NCBI GenBank assembly: GCA_003640385.1
Contig: RCAB01000052.1
Coordinates: 156,133-220,132 of the forward strand
Reading direction: 5' to 3'
Length of the DNA stretch: 64,000 bases
Source: Setaria digitata
Lineage: Eukaryota > Nematoda > Chromadorea > Rhabditida > Setariidae
Shown piece by piece: positions 51,126 to 62,954 of the stretch. The notes below the pieces were generated by a model. It saw only the letters and a list, made by a program, of their open reading frames with translations, had not been told where the DNA came from and did not search any database. The translations under genes and the position numbers were made by a program. How positions within the stretch are numbered: the stretch's first letter is position 1; every line of letters begins with the position of its first letter.

Positions 51126-54101
51126 CAAAACAAGAAATTATTAAAGACAAACAAATTTGAATAGTTTTTCTACTTTTGAAGTGGTTCTTATAAAGCAACA
51201 TCCTGAAGTACCTCACATTAGTAACCTGAAGAACTGACAAACTGTCAATCAACATCATATCAAAGTGTTATCAGTGATTTCAGTTTCTTTCTTAGCCCTT
51301 TTTCGTATTTGTTTGATGTCAAGTGGTTACACATATCATATGTTCCCCTTCATTGCATAAATGCGATTCAATTTATTTATTCACTTAATTTTCATTCTGA
51401 ATTACTAAAAACGAAAATTTGTTGTTAGCTAGTGAAGAAATTGCTTAGACAGCAGCATATTTTCAAATTTAATTTAGAATCGTTTAAATTAATTGAAGAA
51501 AACATTGAAATAAAAAAAGAGAGGTAAGAAATGCTGAATCGGTCCTTTGCTATTGTTTGAAGGAATTATTGGAATAATTAATTTTAAATGCAATTAAGAA
51601 TTTGCTAAGAAAAAGCAAAGAAAAATCGAAAAAAAAAATGAAAAAATGCATTTTACTTTTATTCGAAAATGTTTTTTTAATAAAAATTTTGATCAGAGTT
51701 TTATCAAAAGAAAAGAAAAGAGAAAAGGAGAGAGAAAAGAAAGATAGGATGGAAAATAAATAAAGCATGAAAATTTTGCTCATTTTCATAAAATTCTATT
51801 TAATATTTGGCACAATTACAGCTATAATAATAATTCGAAATAAATAAAATTTTATAATTTGCTGAAATTGAAGCTATTACAAAAACAAAAATTTGTATGT
51901 TTTGTTTGTTATGTGGAATTTTCCGTATTATTTCTAAATAACTTTCTAAATGGTTGCTCTTGCTTTTTTTCTTTCAAAGCTTTTCTATCATCAAAATTAA
52001 TTAGAAATGGTTGAAATTTCCGATTTTAATAAGACAAAACGAGGAACAGAACGAATGCAATACATTTTCCGGATAAAAGCGGAAGATGCGATATTCATCC
52101 GGATTTCATGTACAGCTGTATCATTTTCAAAACATTTCATAATTTCTTTATTCTTCATTCAGGTTGCGACTATTTGATGGCATTAACTCGAATACAAGAA
52201 GCACCTGTTGACGGCTGAATTCCGGATGAAATTCCAGCTGAGCGCATGAAATTTACTGCCGGCCTGCACCTAGTGCATTAGTGTATCATAAAAATTATAT
52301 ATTATATATATTTGGCCCTTTCTTCGCTCAAATCTGTGACTATTTGTTTATGTTAATTGGAATATGTGCTTTAATACTTGATGAATTAATTAATGAATTA
52401 ATTAATGAATCAATAAAATAAACATGTTGCAGTGAACGATCAAATCTTTTATCAGATGATTAATTGATAAAGATGAAGCACCGTTTAAACAAATAATAGT
52501 CGCTTAAATTATTAACCTTTAACACTTTTTTAGGAGACACTAAGTTTCATGTTAAATATATTAAAATCAATTAAAATATATAAATTTTAATTTCTCAGTG
52601 AATCATCTGATAAAATACCTTAGGCTAAATGTTACTTTGAACTCTCATATGATAATTGTCAATGGAACTTATTATTTCATCACCTTATTTCATTGTTATT
52701 TCGTTTACTAAATTGAACTTAAATCAAATTCAAAATTACAAGAGGTTTTAGGAGTATAACAAAATTTAAACTTGTGTTCATTAAAATTAAAATGTCTAAG
52801 TTGAAATATACATAATAAACACAAAAATTTCAATAAAGTAGCATGAAATTGGTATGATGCCCTTATCCTTTCAGTTACATTAAACTTTTACCGTAAACAT
52901 CGAAATGAAATTAATTTCTCTTGGTAATAATTAATTTCGATTGTAATTTTAAGTATAATAGCTTAAATTTGACAGATTTTTGACAGTTACAACTATAACT
53001 TGTAATTAATTACAACTATAATTTGTGGCCACTACTATTATGGTGGTTATATCTAAGTTATATTTAAAATGACGAAGATTTCCATTCCGTGATTACAATA
53101 ACTTCAAGATAAGCAATTTTCAAATTTTGTCTAGTGATGATAAATATTACCAGTATAAAAGTTATTTTCAAAATAAATTATCTTTAGATTATGCTTAGCG
53201 TAATTAGGGAGTAATTATCGAAACATTTTTGAAAATATATCGCCACAGGACATAAAGATTTTATTTTAACAATGTTGAAACTTTTGTCATTTTTAAAATG
53301 TTTCCCATTTTTAGAAGACTAATGATTTAATCACTTTTAAATTACATTTACAAAAATTTCCTTTTGCATTATTTTCAATTTAGATTCAACAATGATAAAG
53401 GTTAGCAGTTAAGACATTTTAAATCCTAGACCAAAAATGATAAAAATTTTCCATCATATAGTGATAAAAAACTTCGGCCCACCAATATATATATGTATCC
53501 AAGATAGTTGCTAATTTAATTACTTTTAAACCGCATTTATTTATTCTGAAAATTTCAAAGCTTAATTACAAATTTAATATTTAAAAATTTTTTTTGCCAA
53601 TAGCTAAATTTAACCAGTTCAAAAACACCGTTTAACAATAACAAATCCAGTTAGCCACATAAAAAGCCAAAAAAAAAAGGTTTCAATAATAAATAAAGTT
53701 GTTAAAGTTCACATATTTGCTAAAATTTAATATATATATATACGCACATATACACCTGTGAATATACCTGTATTACCACCGTACAGCCAGAAAGCAAATA
53801 AATGTAAATTACGGACGGCTTGCTGCGTTTAATGAAGCCGAAAAGTTTTTTTTCCACTTTTCGATCCCATCAAATGTATGAAACAAAAAAATACCTGAAG
53901 GACTAAATGGATAGCGCTCACTTTTCATCTTTCACAAACTTTTTTTTTTTTTTTGGTTAGAAAAATTTCCATTAATTATACAAACAAATCTTAGATTATC
54001 CATGTAATATTCCTCGGTAAATAGCTTCAAACATAATAGAATATTATTAATATCTCCCTCTCTATCTCTCTCCCTTTTTTCTTTCCTTCTGTTCGTATGG
54101 G

Positions 54102-54132
<31 letters not shown>

Positions 54133-55570
54133 CAGAGAGAAAGAAGATGAGGAAAAGTAACCTGACGGAAGTTATTTTGATGTATTAGTATACATGTAAT
54201 CTTGATGAAAAAAATACCATCGAAGTAGACGGATTACAAATAATTCACTTAGGGATAATATCGGAATTTTCAAGAGAAGGGAAAAACGATCCGCGGAAAA
54301 GCGGGAAGATGATTTGGATGGTGAAAAATGGAAGAAGGAAGTCTTTCTTATTGTTTATTAATAATTGATTAGTTTTTTTTTTTCCTTTGATTAAGAAAAA
54401 AATTTTATAGCTTAGAAAAATTTGAAAAATATATTTTTGGCTGAAATTTCTGCTCATAAATAAACCAACTTTGAATTCTATTTATATGCTATTTTTAGCA
54501 AAAAAAAGTTTTCGATTCGACAAAAAATTTTAATAAATTTTGAAGCAAAATGCTTTACTTTTCTTGAATTCAGTTAAACTTTTTTTTTGTTTATTAGGGT
54601 GAAAGTTTTTCCAAACATTTTGGTAAATCACTGAATAAATTTGCTTTTTTTTCTTTGCTTTGATGAGCTTTAATTTTACAAACATTTATTTTGTTTTGGT
54701 CCCAAAAACTTTTGCCTTTTTACGAATGAAATTTTATTTCCTTTGCTTGCTACAAATTGAATTTTCATAAAAATCTTTTTTTTTTCTTTTTTTTTTTTCT
54801 CATGAGAAGTTTTAAAATAGAACACTTCTTACTTTTCGATGAATGTTTTCGAATTTTCATTTTTATTTTTAAAAATTCTTTTGAAGATATTTCGTTTTTT
54901 TTTTCTTTTTCTTTTTTTTTTCTAAGCAATCTTTAATTTCGCTTCATCTTCTTAAAATGCAAACACGTTTATAAACATTTTCTATTTTTATGCTTCTTCT
55001 CAATTATTTTGTCTAAAAGTTAAAATTATTTGATCTACACCAAAGTTTCGTATTTAAATTTGTAACTGTAATTTATTAAAAAAAAAAGAAAAGAATTGTT
55101 GAAATTTTTGCGCAATCAAGTACAACTTTCACATGAATGCATAATGCATAAACTGGATATTACATAATATTCCATAATTGGCAAAATAAAATTTCACGTG
55201 AAAAAAAATTCTCATAAAATTTTTTAATAAAAATAAAATTTTAAGCTTCGCCTTCTTTTTCATGTACTTTTTCCGAGCTAAATCATTATCACTTACCCAT
55301 GTTATTTAGCGGCGATAAGATATCGTTAACACTAAATCGGTTATGCATTAGGTGCTTTGTGGTACCGGCTAAACCGATTGATGAAGTTGCACCGGTTGTT
55401 ACGGTTTGTTGCTCACTTGAATGCTTCGTTATATCACCACTTCGACTTTTTGCAAATCCCATTGTTTCCAGTAAATTTTTCACATTTCCATTGAAATGCT
55501 TCGTTGGAAATGAATTTGATTCCGACGTCTTATCACTTCTGTCACTCAACGATTCTGATAACATTTCCAT
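38368..55570 (-). CDS. ceh-24: NK-2 class homeobox transcription factor (ceh-24/NK2.1-like)
   Basis: Sequence-specific nuclear regulator of about 414 residues. Exons on the minus strand: 55570-55297, 44055-43791, 43671-43613, 39771-39539, 39279-39131, 38942-38792, 38481-38368; every phase agrees. Exon 1 holds a TN motif ([10 protein letters not shown], residues 79-88), the Groucho-binding element of NK proteins. The homeodomain is residues 234-293 with F8, W48, Q50, N51, H52 and the NK-2 hallmark Y54. It is interrupted by an intron between positions 44 and 45. The sequence after the homeodomain core, YKCKRQEKE, and WYG..DPR upstream resemble NK2.1 proteins and, from memory, C. elegans CEH-24. 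The C-terminus is Pro/Tyr/Phe/Gln-rich (about 377-414), likely an activation region. No second NK-2-specific domain was seen. Intron 1 is 11.2 kb. The 5' end may lie further upstream: the acceptor before the ATG (ctttcag, 55581) may be trans- or cis-spliced. Confidence 0.9.
39131..39771 (-). other. Homeodomain-encoding exon pair
   Basis: Exon 39771-39539 encodes the linker and homeodomain positions 1-44; exon 39279-39131 encodes positions 45-60 ([15 protein letters not shown]...) and a Ser/Pro-rich tail. The donor ACACAG|GTGCGT and acceptor TTTAAG|GTAAAA bracket a 259-bp intron. Reading into that intron ends the frame within a few codons, which is why the homeodomain looks truncated in an unspliced translation. 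Confidence 0.93.
39850..40035. repeat. AT microsatellite cluster
   Basis: Several (TA)n runs of 5-8 units separated by T-rich spacers, within the third intron of the homeobox gene. Confidence 0.85.
40270..40420. other. GC-richer island in homeobox intron
   Basis: A compact patch clearly richer in G and C than the intron around it. On the plus strand it carries an acceptor-like tttaag and a near-perfect donor (ACAACAG|GTATAA) bounding about 48 bp that is open in one frame. On the minus strand a longer frame is open across the patch. It may be an alternative exon, a conserved non-coding element or an inserted fragment. I recognise no product. Confidence 0.35.
43109..43230. repeat. Contig-join duplication at N 43169
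   Basis: About 60 bp (43109-43168) are repeated directly after the single N at 43169. The copies differ only by one base in a T run. The 93-residue frame that reads through both copies is an artefact. Confidence 0.9.
43302..43618. repeat. 158-bp exact duplication at N 43460 touching homeobox exon 3
   Basis: 43302-43459 and 43461-43618 are identical, separated by one N. The first copy ends in the last six bases and donor of homeobox exon 3, whose intact version starts at 43671 and ends at 43613. The truncated upstream copy is therefore an assembly artefact, not an extra exon. Confidence 0.92.
46710..47210. promoter_or_regulatory. GC-richer pyrimidine-rich island in homeobox intron 1
   Basis: Strand-asymmetric: the plus strand is C/T-rich to about 46920, then comes a block with tandem actagt repeats and a C-rich segment to about 47150. 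The open frames on both strands follow from few A/T-rich stop codons and show no domains. It could be an alternative promoter or a regulatory element of the surrounding gene. Confidence 0.3.
48770..52218 (+). CDS. Candidate nested gene fragment opposite the homeobox gene
   Basis: Two plus-strand segments look exonic. 48770-48864 follows a ttttaag acceptor, is open with protein-like composition and ends at AATG|GTAAGA. 52163-52218 follows a strong acceptor (ttcttcattcag) and ends in TGA at 52216-52218. The first leaves phase 1 and the second needs it, so they join in frame. An AATAAA-like site lies near 52410. No initiating exon was found, and no family is recognised. It may be the 3' part of a small gene inside the homeobox intron, a decayed copy, or coincidence. 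Confidence 0.25.
51078..51122. repeat. (GA)n microsatellite
   Basis: About 22 GA units with one interruption. Confidence 0.95.
54100..54145. repeat. (GA)n microsatellite
   Basis: GA dinucleotide run with a few G and C interruptions. Confidence 0.9.
55297..55570 (-). other. First coding exon of homeobox gene with TN motif
   Basis: Encodes residues 1-91, Ser/Thr-rich, ending in the TN motif [12 protein letters not shown]. The donor ATGG|GTAAGT is excellent. The exon leaves phase 1, matching the acceptor at 44055. Two acceptors lie upstream of the ATG: ctttcag (exon start 55580) and gttcag (exon start 55575). Confidence 0.88.
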
Positions 55571-58154
55571 TGAAACTGAACTGAAAGTTTGGAAGAAAAA
55601 TTTTTTTAAAAAAAAAAAAAAAACAGCAAATTAGAGACGACTTAAAAATACTTTAATCTTCCAAATAATTTTTTTAACAAAATTGAACAGTAGCATATTC
55701 AATAAATTTGTGTTAGTAATGTAATTATATAACCATTCATTACATGTTAATTCATGTTTATAAGTTAATTAATATTTCATTATAAGGCAATTGATAATTC
55801 TTATCTCTTTTTGTTAATATTTCTTATTTCTTTTCACATTGTAACGTCATTGATTACGAGACAATACTTTGGCAAATATTAATAGCATTATTCATTATTT
55901 TATAATAAAATATGGCAATTTTAATTATATAATGATAATGACATTTTTGATAACTTTGATTAACAATAAAACAATTAAACAGCGGTTAAAAACTGATAAC
56001 AATGGTTCGGATAACAGTTATTAGTGCTTTTATCACCGAAGCATCAGGAATGCCCATATCAATCAGGACTGTGATAGTGTTTCACTTTTTGCGTTATGAT
56101 ATGCTAAAATATCACCTGTAATGATAAAATAATGCTATAGCTATTGATATTTCAAACAAAGTAATCTTTAACATTATGACAGTAGTTGTATATGATAAGA
56201 TAATTAGCATGCTGCTTAAAATACTATTAACAATATGATAATTGTGATACGGCAATTCTGTACTCTCTAATGAGAATTCTAATAATTAGCGATCTTTTTT
56301 TTTCCTTTAAATTAATGAAAAGAATAAAGAAGAAATGAAAATTTATTATAATACTTAAAATTACTGTATAATTGTTGTAACGAAAAAAGTTTAAAGTCAC
56401 AATAAGATTGTGAAAAAAAAGAGATTTCAAATTGTTAATTTCTTCATTCTTTTTCTCTCTTTTTCATTTTTTGTAAGTTCTAATTAGTTTTAAGTATTTG
56501 TGAAAAAAAAAAAAAAAAAGAAATGATACTTATGTAACATTACAACTAATGTATTGTTAACATTTTTCATTGATAGAATCATAAATAAATTTGAAAAAGC
56601 TAAATATAAAGTTAAAGGCTAAATAGGCTAAATGTACATGTGAATGATGGAGAGGTAGAGTATGCCAAGTGGATGGAATAATTATTCTAGAGTACCCGGG
56701 AAAAATCTCAATTCGAGAATCACTGTTGTTAGACGATTAGATAGCTGGTATGAATGAGCCGATGCTTAATTACATTTTCATTTAGCCAGATGATGATCAT
56801 CCTCTTTACAAATGATGAATCTTTCCTTTTCACTTTCACTTATTTGAGGATATCCTAAAAAAGAAAACTAAAATGTTATTATTTCCTTCGTTTTTCTCTC
56901 ATCTTCTTCCTCCTTTTTTTTTTTTTTTAATCATTATTTGTTTGCAATTCTGACTAAGCAAATATTTTATTCTTTTCAGATAATATATTAATAAATTGTG
57001 TTATTGAGTAAAAATTCTACTGTATCATTTTTCTTTTTCCTCTTTTTTTTTTCTCTCTCTCTCTCTCTCTAAAGAAGAAATGAGAACAATTGGCTAAAAA
57101 AATGTGCAGGAATAAGAAGATAAAATGACTGATAATTTTTTTTCATCAATGAATTTAGAGATCAAGTTTTAAATTTAAAGATAAAGTTTTTTTTTTTCTT
57201 TGCAATATCGTAAATTTATTCGATCTTTTAAATAGGACGAAAATTGATGCAGGTGACTTTAATTGGTTAGTTTGAAGCATGTGCTGAATTTAAGGAAGTT
57301 TCCTACCAAGTAATTAATTTTTTAAATTGTCTAAATGTTTTTTTTTTCATTTAAATTGTTTATCACTACCTTTGACATTTCGCGAATAGTTTTTACTATT
57401 ATAAATTTGTTTAATATCAGAAACTTTGATAACGTCGAAAAGTTTTCATTTATGCAAGCTTAAAAATTGAAATACTGTATCAAATCTATGTGGTAGTTGG
57501 GAATTTGTAAGAGTTTAAAGTCCATTTTAAAAATTAATTTAAATTAACAATTTTTGGAATTCACATACCCTAAAATTTGGTAAAAATTATCCAAAATAGT
57601 GCTGAAATATGTTAATTTCTGGTTTTAAAATATTTAGTCCTTAAAAGAATAAATTTCACAAAAAAAAAAAGAATAAAATAATGGCACTTTTAATTAAAAT
57701 GTTACTACGCAGTTCGTAGTAAATTTTAACTTTGTAAGACCGATCCGTTGTGACACGAATGTTTCAGCAAATTTGATGACAATTATTTATTTTTTAATTT
57801 TTATTTTCTTTTCTTTTTTTTTTTTTTTTTGGGAAGAAGGACGATAATTTTATGAAACATTTATGGATAAAATTAATTAAAATTTGATGAAAATCTTAAT
57901 TAATATACTTGCCGTGTTAATAGGGCCTTTTAATAACATAAAAAATCAAATTTTTTTTTAATTTTAAAATATATTTTTAAAATTTTCACCAAAATATCCT
58001 TAATTTTTCTCACAAAATTCTGATTTGTCTTTATTAAATAATAATAAATCTAAAAAAAAAAAAAAGAAAACTATAAGAAGCAACATTTTTAAAGAGGAAA
58101 GAAAATAGCTGGTGATATGATATCATTTCGAGATCTCTTAAAATGATAATTATG

Positions 58155-58335
58155 AATACCGGGAGATATGGGAAAGTGAGATAAAAAACAAACGAATGAG
58201 TGGATGATGAAGTATCGGGAGATAAGAAAAAGCGGGGAGCGAGGGAGGGGGGGGGGGGGAGAAATAGCTGGATGAGATGAAGTACCGGGAGAAAAGGAGA
58301 GGATGGTGATAAGAGGAGAAGTTATTGGAAGGCTA
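58155..58335 (+). repeat. Purine-rich repeat with 12-G run
   Basis: Copies of a CGGGAGATA-like motif lie near 58160, 58215 and 58285; the last two sit in a shared gatgaagta context about 68 bp apart. A poly-G run of 12 lies between them near 58247. The G clusters could form a quadruplex. Confidence 0.6.
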
Positions 58336-61300
58336 GCAAAATGGATGAAACAAGACTGTTCGAGAATGAAAGCTTCAATGGTTAAGTATAAATTTGCGCT
58401 GATTGGCCCTTATTGAATCTCAATTCTTTCCGCCTTTGAGGATAATTGGTGGAAAAGCAATCCGATCCGATACTAACACAATTTTAGAACTTCTCCTAGC
58501 AAGATATCATTTCTGGTCTCGAGACTGAGATCCCTTGATTAGCACTCTATTGTTCACCAAACATATTTCCTTTTCTTTTTCAATTGCACAATTTCACCAA
58601 TCAAATGATTTCTTGCATATGTATATATACATATATATGTACAACCACACATATATACACACACATAAACTTATAATCTTCTAACAATATGTTTAAATTT
58701 CATTTAAGCTTACTGCTAATTAATTCCTGATTTTAGTTATATCATTGCTAAAACAATAATTTTGCTTAGTTATCATGTGAACTATTTCGTTTCTTTCGCT
58801 TCGCTTTTGGAAGAGCATTAATTAGGCAAATAATTGTCAATTTCCTAATGAGTAACATTTTTTTTTTCTTGCTATAATTAATTAATCACTTACTTTTGCT
58901 TATTATTTCTCTCTTTTCTTTGCAAAAAAATTGCTTAGAAGTTTTTATTAAATTTGAATAATTACCCAAACATTTATATTTCCATATTATCCAACTAACT
59001 CCAAATTTATGAGCATACGTTAATGAATTAAACGATCTACAAATAATTCATTCTCTTTTCAGTTTAGCGTATTTGAAATTTTTCCATTACAATTCATTTC
59101 TATTCTAAAATAAAAAGTTGAAATAAGCAGCATCGCAAAATTTTACCTGCTAAATAGCAGCAGTTAACATTGTCAAGAATTTGTCAATGAAAGTGAAATT
59201 GTCTGCATAAATGGACTGTGAATTATTTCAATTTAACATTTAAAAATTGCAATGGCAATCATTTGGATTTCATTTTATTCAAAAATTTCTTGCAAATTTT
59301 GCTGCATTAAAATTTTGCAATGCTAATTGTTTATATTTGGTATCCAGAATTTCATGATATGGTTTATTTATCTTTCGCATTTAGAATCTTACGATTTTCG
59401 TTACTGCTATTTGGTGTTTAGAATTCTGCAGTTTCGATTACTGATAGTTTGCGTTTCGTACTTTGCGATGCTAATATTTCCTAAGCTTTCAGGTTCAGAA
59501 TGCTAACAAAATCTATTAAAAAAATGAATAACTTGCGAATTTAAAAATTAATTTTGCACCAATTGCGTAGGTAGGCTGGACACGAGTAAAAGGATTGCTG
59601 GCGGAAAAATGTAACAGGTGGCAATTTGGTATCATTAATTAGTAATAAAATACCTTTTAATTCAGACTAAATTTCACACATTCTCAATCCATAATTAAGA
59701 TGTGTTCGTTTCCCAATTTTCTTAAATATGGCAACTCTAATAGCTCCATTACCACTGCCATATTCTTTTTGGTGCAATATTATATCAGTCAGTTTCATTT
59801 CACATTTTAATTTTCAGATTAAAATTGTTTCTTTTACATTCATTATGCATTTCACCACAATTGACAATTCAAATCCTAAAATTCAGTTTTCATCTTAAAT
59901 TTATAAAAATTTGCTCTTTTCTTCATTTATTCCAATTTTATAGCTGTAAAATTCAACAAAATGATAATTATTTTGAAAAAAAAAAAAAAAAAGAATAGTT
60001 TAAAATTGTAAGATTCGATCGCAATGACATACTGCATAAATTTGTTACTAAAATTTCAAAATAGAAACTGACTGGTATTGGATGCTAGTTATAAGTAACC
60101 TTGTGTAGCATTTGCAACTGTTATAGTTTCAACATTCTTTACAGATGTAAATGATTTAATTTTTCGTGCTTTCGTTGCAGATTTACGTTATTTTGTAAAC
60201 AATAACCAGTAATTAGCTTTTATTTTCCCGACTAAATTAGCAATTAAAGATGCAAATTATCGAAAGTATTGAGAATGTGACGATGGATAATTGCATCTTA
60301 ACGGTTTTCTGTAGCTTCTTCAAATGCAATACACAATTATGCCGCCGAAAATTGTCGAATAATAATTAATTACGAAAATGATTCACGTATTCTGAGATTT
60401 TTCCGCAATTCTAAGAGTTCCAAATTTCATTTCTTTTAAAATTTTTCGGAAGTTATACCATGAAACTGAATGCTGAATACTAGTTTCTAAGATAATTTTG
60501 TTTCATTTTTAAGTTTTTTTTTTCTTTTTTCCTTAAAAAAAAAGCTAGTTAACATCACAATTTGCATAGCTAGCATAAGACACGTAGCGCACGTAGCATG
60601 TGACGTTAGCGTATAGCCGAATTAATACATGCTAAGTACGTGGAATAAATCTGCCAAAGTAGAAAATGGAAAATTTTCATCTAATTTTTATAATTTTGCA
60701 TTTATAATTAAAAAATCTATCATGAAATTCATTAAATGCATTTAAATTAGTAAATGTGCAAGACATTTCAAGAATATAAATAAATATACCAGAAAATAAA
60801 TAAATGAAATTTAGTACTTCCTAGACTTTGAGACAAATCTTAGACAAATTCTTGGACAATTTAATTTCAAAATATTCGGCCATTCATAATCTGCTCGACA
60901 CAGCGAACAAATGCATTAACATATTTAAAATGTTTAACAGAAAATGCGAATTTAAAAATTGAGGAAAACTGAAAAATCTTAGTAAATTATCGTCTTTCAA
61001 TAATTAGTTTCCAGTTAATTCAGTATATTATATATCAAATATTTAATTCCAAAACAGATCTTAGTTGATTGAAAAATTTCTAGGTTAAAATTTCATTGAA
61101 TTAAAAGATTTTAAAGTTTGCAAACTTTTTCTTTTTAATAAATTCGTAAATATCAGCATTTGAATATTTTGCTCAAATTGTTGTTTTTTTTTTTTTTTTT
61201 TTTTTGCAACGACTAACTGAAATTAAAAATTCTTAAAATATTGGCAACTAAAACTGTGGAAAATCTCTTTTAAAATCGAAATCCGAAAGTTTATTCAGCA

Positions 61301-61579
61301 AAAACTAACTTAAATAAAGCTGAAATTTAAATTTGATTACTGAAACTAGGCTAAATTTGTGAGGAAAGGAAAAATTCTAGGAAATCCCGAAAAGTTCTGA
61401 ATTATTTCTGGGATTGACTTTTCAGGAATTTTTTTCGGTTCTTTAAAGAACAAGCACTTTAGAGAATAAATTTTTGAGTGAAGTGAATTACTCTTGGCCA
61501 AACTTACCAGTCAACTTTCCTTCTATTCTCCTACTTTTGTAAAGATTTAATTCCTAAATTTTCTCACTTCGCATTCTTT

Positions 61580-61623
<44 letters not shown>

Positions 61624-61640
61624 TTCTCTCCCTTCCTCTC
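61580..61640. repeat. (CT)n microsatellite
   Basis: About 23 CT units followed by a looser CT-rich stretch. Confidence 0.95.
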
Positions 61641-62868
61641 TCTTTATAATTGTGGAACATTTGAGTAGCTTACAAGCATTCATTAAATTTCTTCCTTTTT
61701 TTTCTCGCTTGAAAATTGGTAAAATTAAATTTTGTTTCAATGTTTTTGCTTAATTAAGAAATCAATTATTGCTTTCTAGCTTGATGCTAACTTTAATTCA
61801 ATTTAATTCAACTGAAATAAAAGAAAATAAAAAAGTGTTGAAATTAACATTTAATTCTTTTCAATACAAAAAAAAAAATTGAGATCAATTGCGTAATAAG
61901 GAGGAAGACACAAATTTTATTCCATTTCAAGCAACTTATGTCACTATTTTCGTTTTAGAAAAAAAGAGAAAAAATGGAAAAAGTTTGACGAACTAATGAT
62001 TAATTAATCAGATTATCAGCGATCAGAAATAGTTTAGTGTTTTTCCATTTCTCTCCCTTTTTTTTTTTTTTTTTTTTTTGAAGTAGTTTAAAATAGTACA
62101 AACAGCTTATTCTCCATTTTATGATGGTCTTAATTTTTCAGAAACTCATCAATTTCTTTTTTTTTTTCATGAGACTTTTTGGTAATTTTTTCATAATTTA
62201 TGCTAATTTATGCTAAAGTTGAATAGCTTAAAATTTCCAACTTTTATTAACTTATTATTATCGTAAGCAAATAATATTATGTGCCAGTTATTAAACATTT
62301 TTTCGTGATCAAATATTTAAAATTGTATGTATTTATCAGCTTCACATTTTTGCAAATTAAAATAAATCTAATGCAAATCATTTATACTGCAGTAATAGTT
62401 CAACAAAAAAGAATGAAAAATGATCTTTATTAATGTGAATTTTCAATCCTCTGCGATAATTTCTAAACAGAATTGTAACTTGTGAACTATTAAACATCGG
62501 ATTTTGCATCTAAATCCACAAATTTCAGATGCAAATTTTTTTCTTTTATTTCAACAGCAATTAAAAATGCAAAGATTTTATTTAACTCGAAAAGGTCTTT
62601 TTTCTTTTATTTGTTGAAAACACTTTTTTCATCAATAAAAAAAAATAATAATTGACAGCTTCTAAAAAAAAAAAAAAAAATGATTGTAATTCATTAAAAA
62701 ATGAAATACTAAAAAAAATTTAAAAAAAAAATGAAAAAAAATTAAAAAATGAAAAAATGAAATTTATTGTTGAAATTTTTAATGCAATTTTAAAAGAAGC
62801 CGAATAAATTTTTTTTTTTTGTAAATGAAAATTCTCTTCAAATTGAATTCGTTTTTTTTCCACTTTAC

Positions 62869-62954
62869 CATTAAACAATATGTAAGGTTTCCCACAGCTA
62901 GTTAATCTTATTCCTTCCGGCATTCCGATTCCTAAATCATCGTCCGGATTTTCA
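62869..62954 (-). CDS. Orphan 86-bp exon, product unknown
   Basis: A minus-strand exon bounded by a strong acceptor (tttcttggcag) and donor (TTTAATG|GTAAAG). It enters needing one base and leaves phase 1, encoding 28 non-repetitive residues that include MPEGIRLTSCGKPYILFN. It could be an upstream exon of the homeobox gene: joined to the second acceptor at 55575 it reads in frame into the ATG at 55570. Alternatively it is the last visible exon of a gene that begins beyond 64000. A donor-like site (GATG|GTAAGA) at 63954 on the same strand hints at more exons upstream. Confidence 0.45.

Larger units (their letters stand above)
44056..55296. other. First intron (11.2 kb) of the homeobox gene
   Basis: Mostly AT-rich low-complexity sequence. 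It contains a GC-richer pyrimidine-rich island at about 46710-47210, exon-like plus-strand segments at 48770-48864 and 52163-52218, GA repeats at 51078-51122 and 54100-54140, and a GC-richer patch near 53740-53880. Large first introns of developmental regulators often carry enhancers; that role is inferred, not seen. Confidence 0.6.
55581..62868. other. Upstream region or 5' intron of homeobox gene
   Basis: 7.3 kb with no supported exon. A purine-rich patch at about 58150-58335 repeats a motif near gatgaagtaycgggaga two to three times and includes a run of 12 G. AT-rich sequence makes up the rest, with a (CT)n microsatellite at 61586-61631. Confidence 0.55.

Noticed and set aside
50941..51258. 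105-residue minus-strand frame
   Set aside because: Core is a translated (GA)n repeat; the flanks are AT-rich without splice logic.
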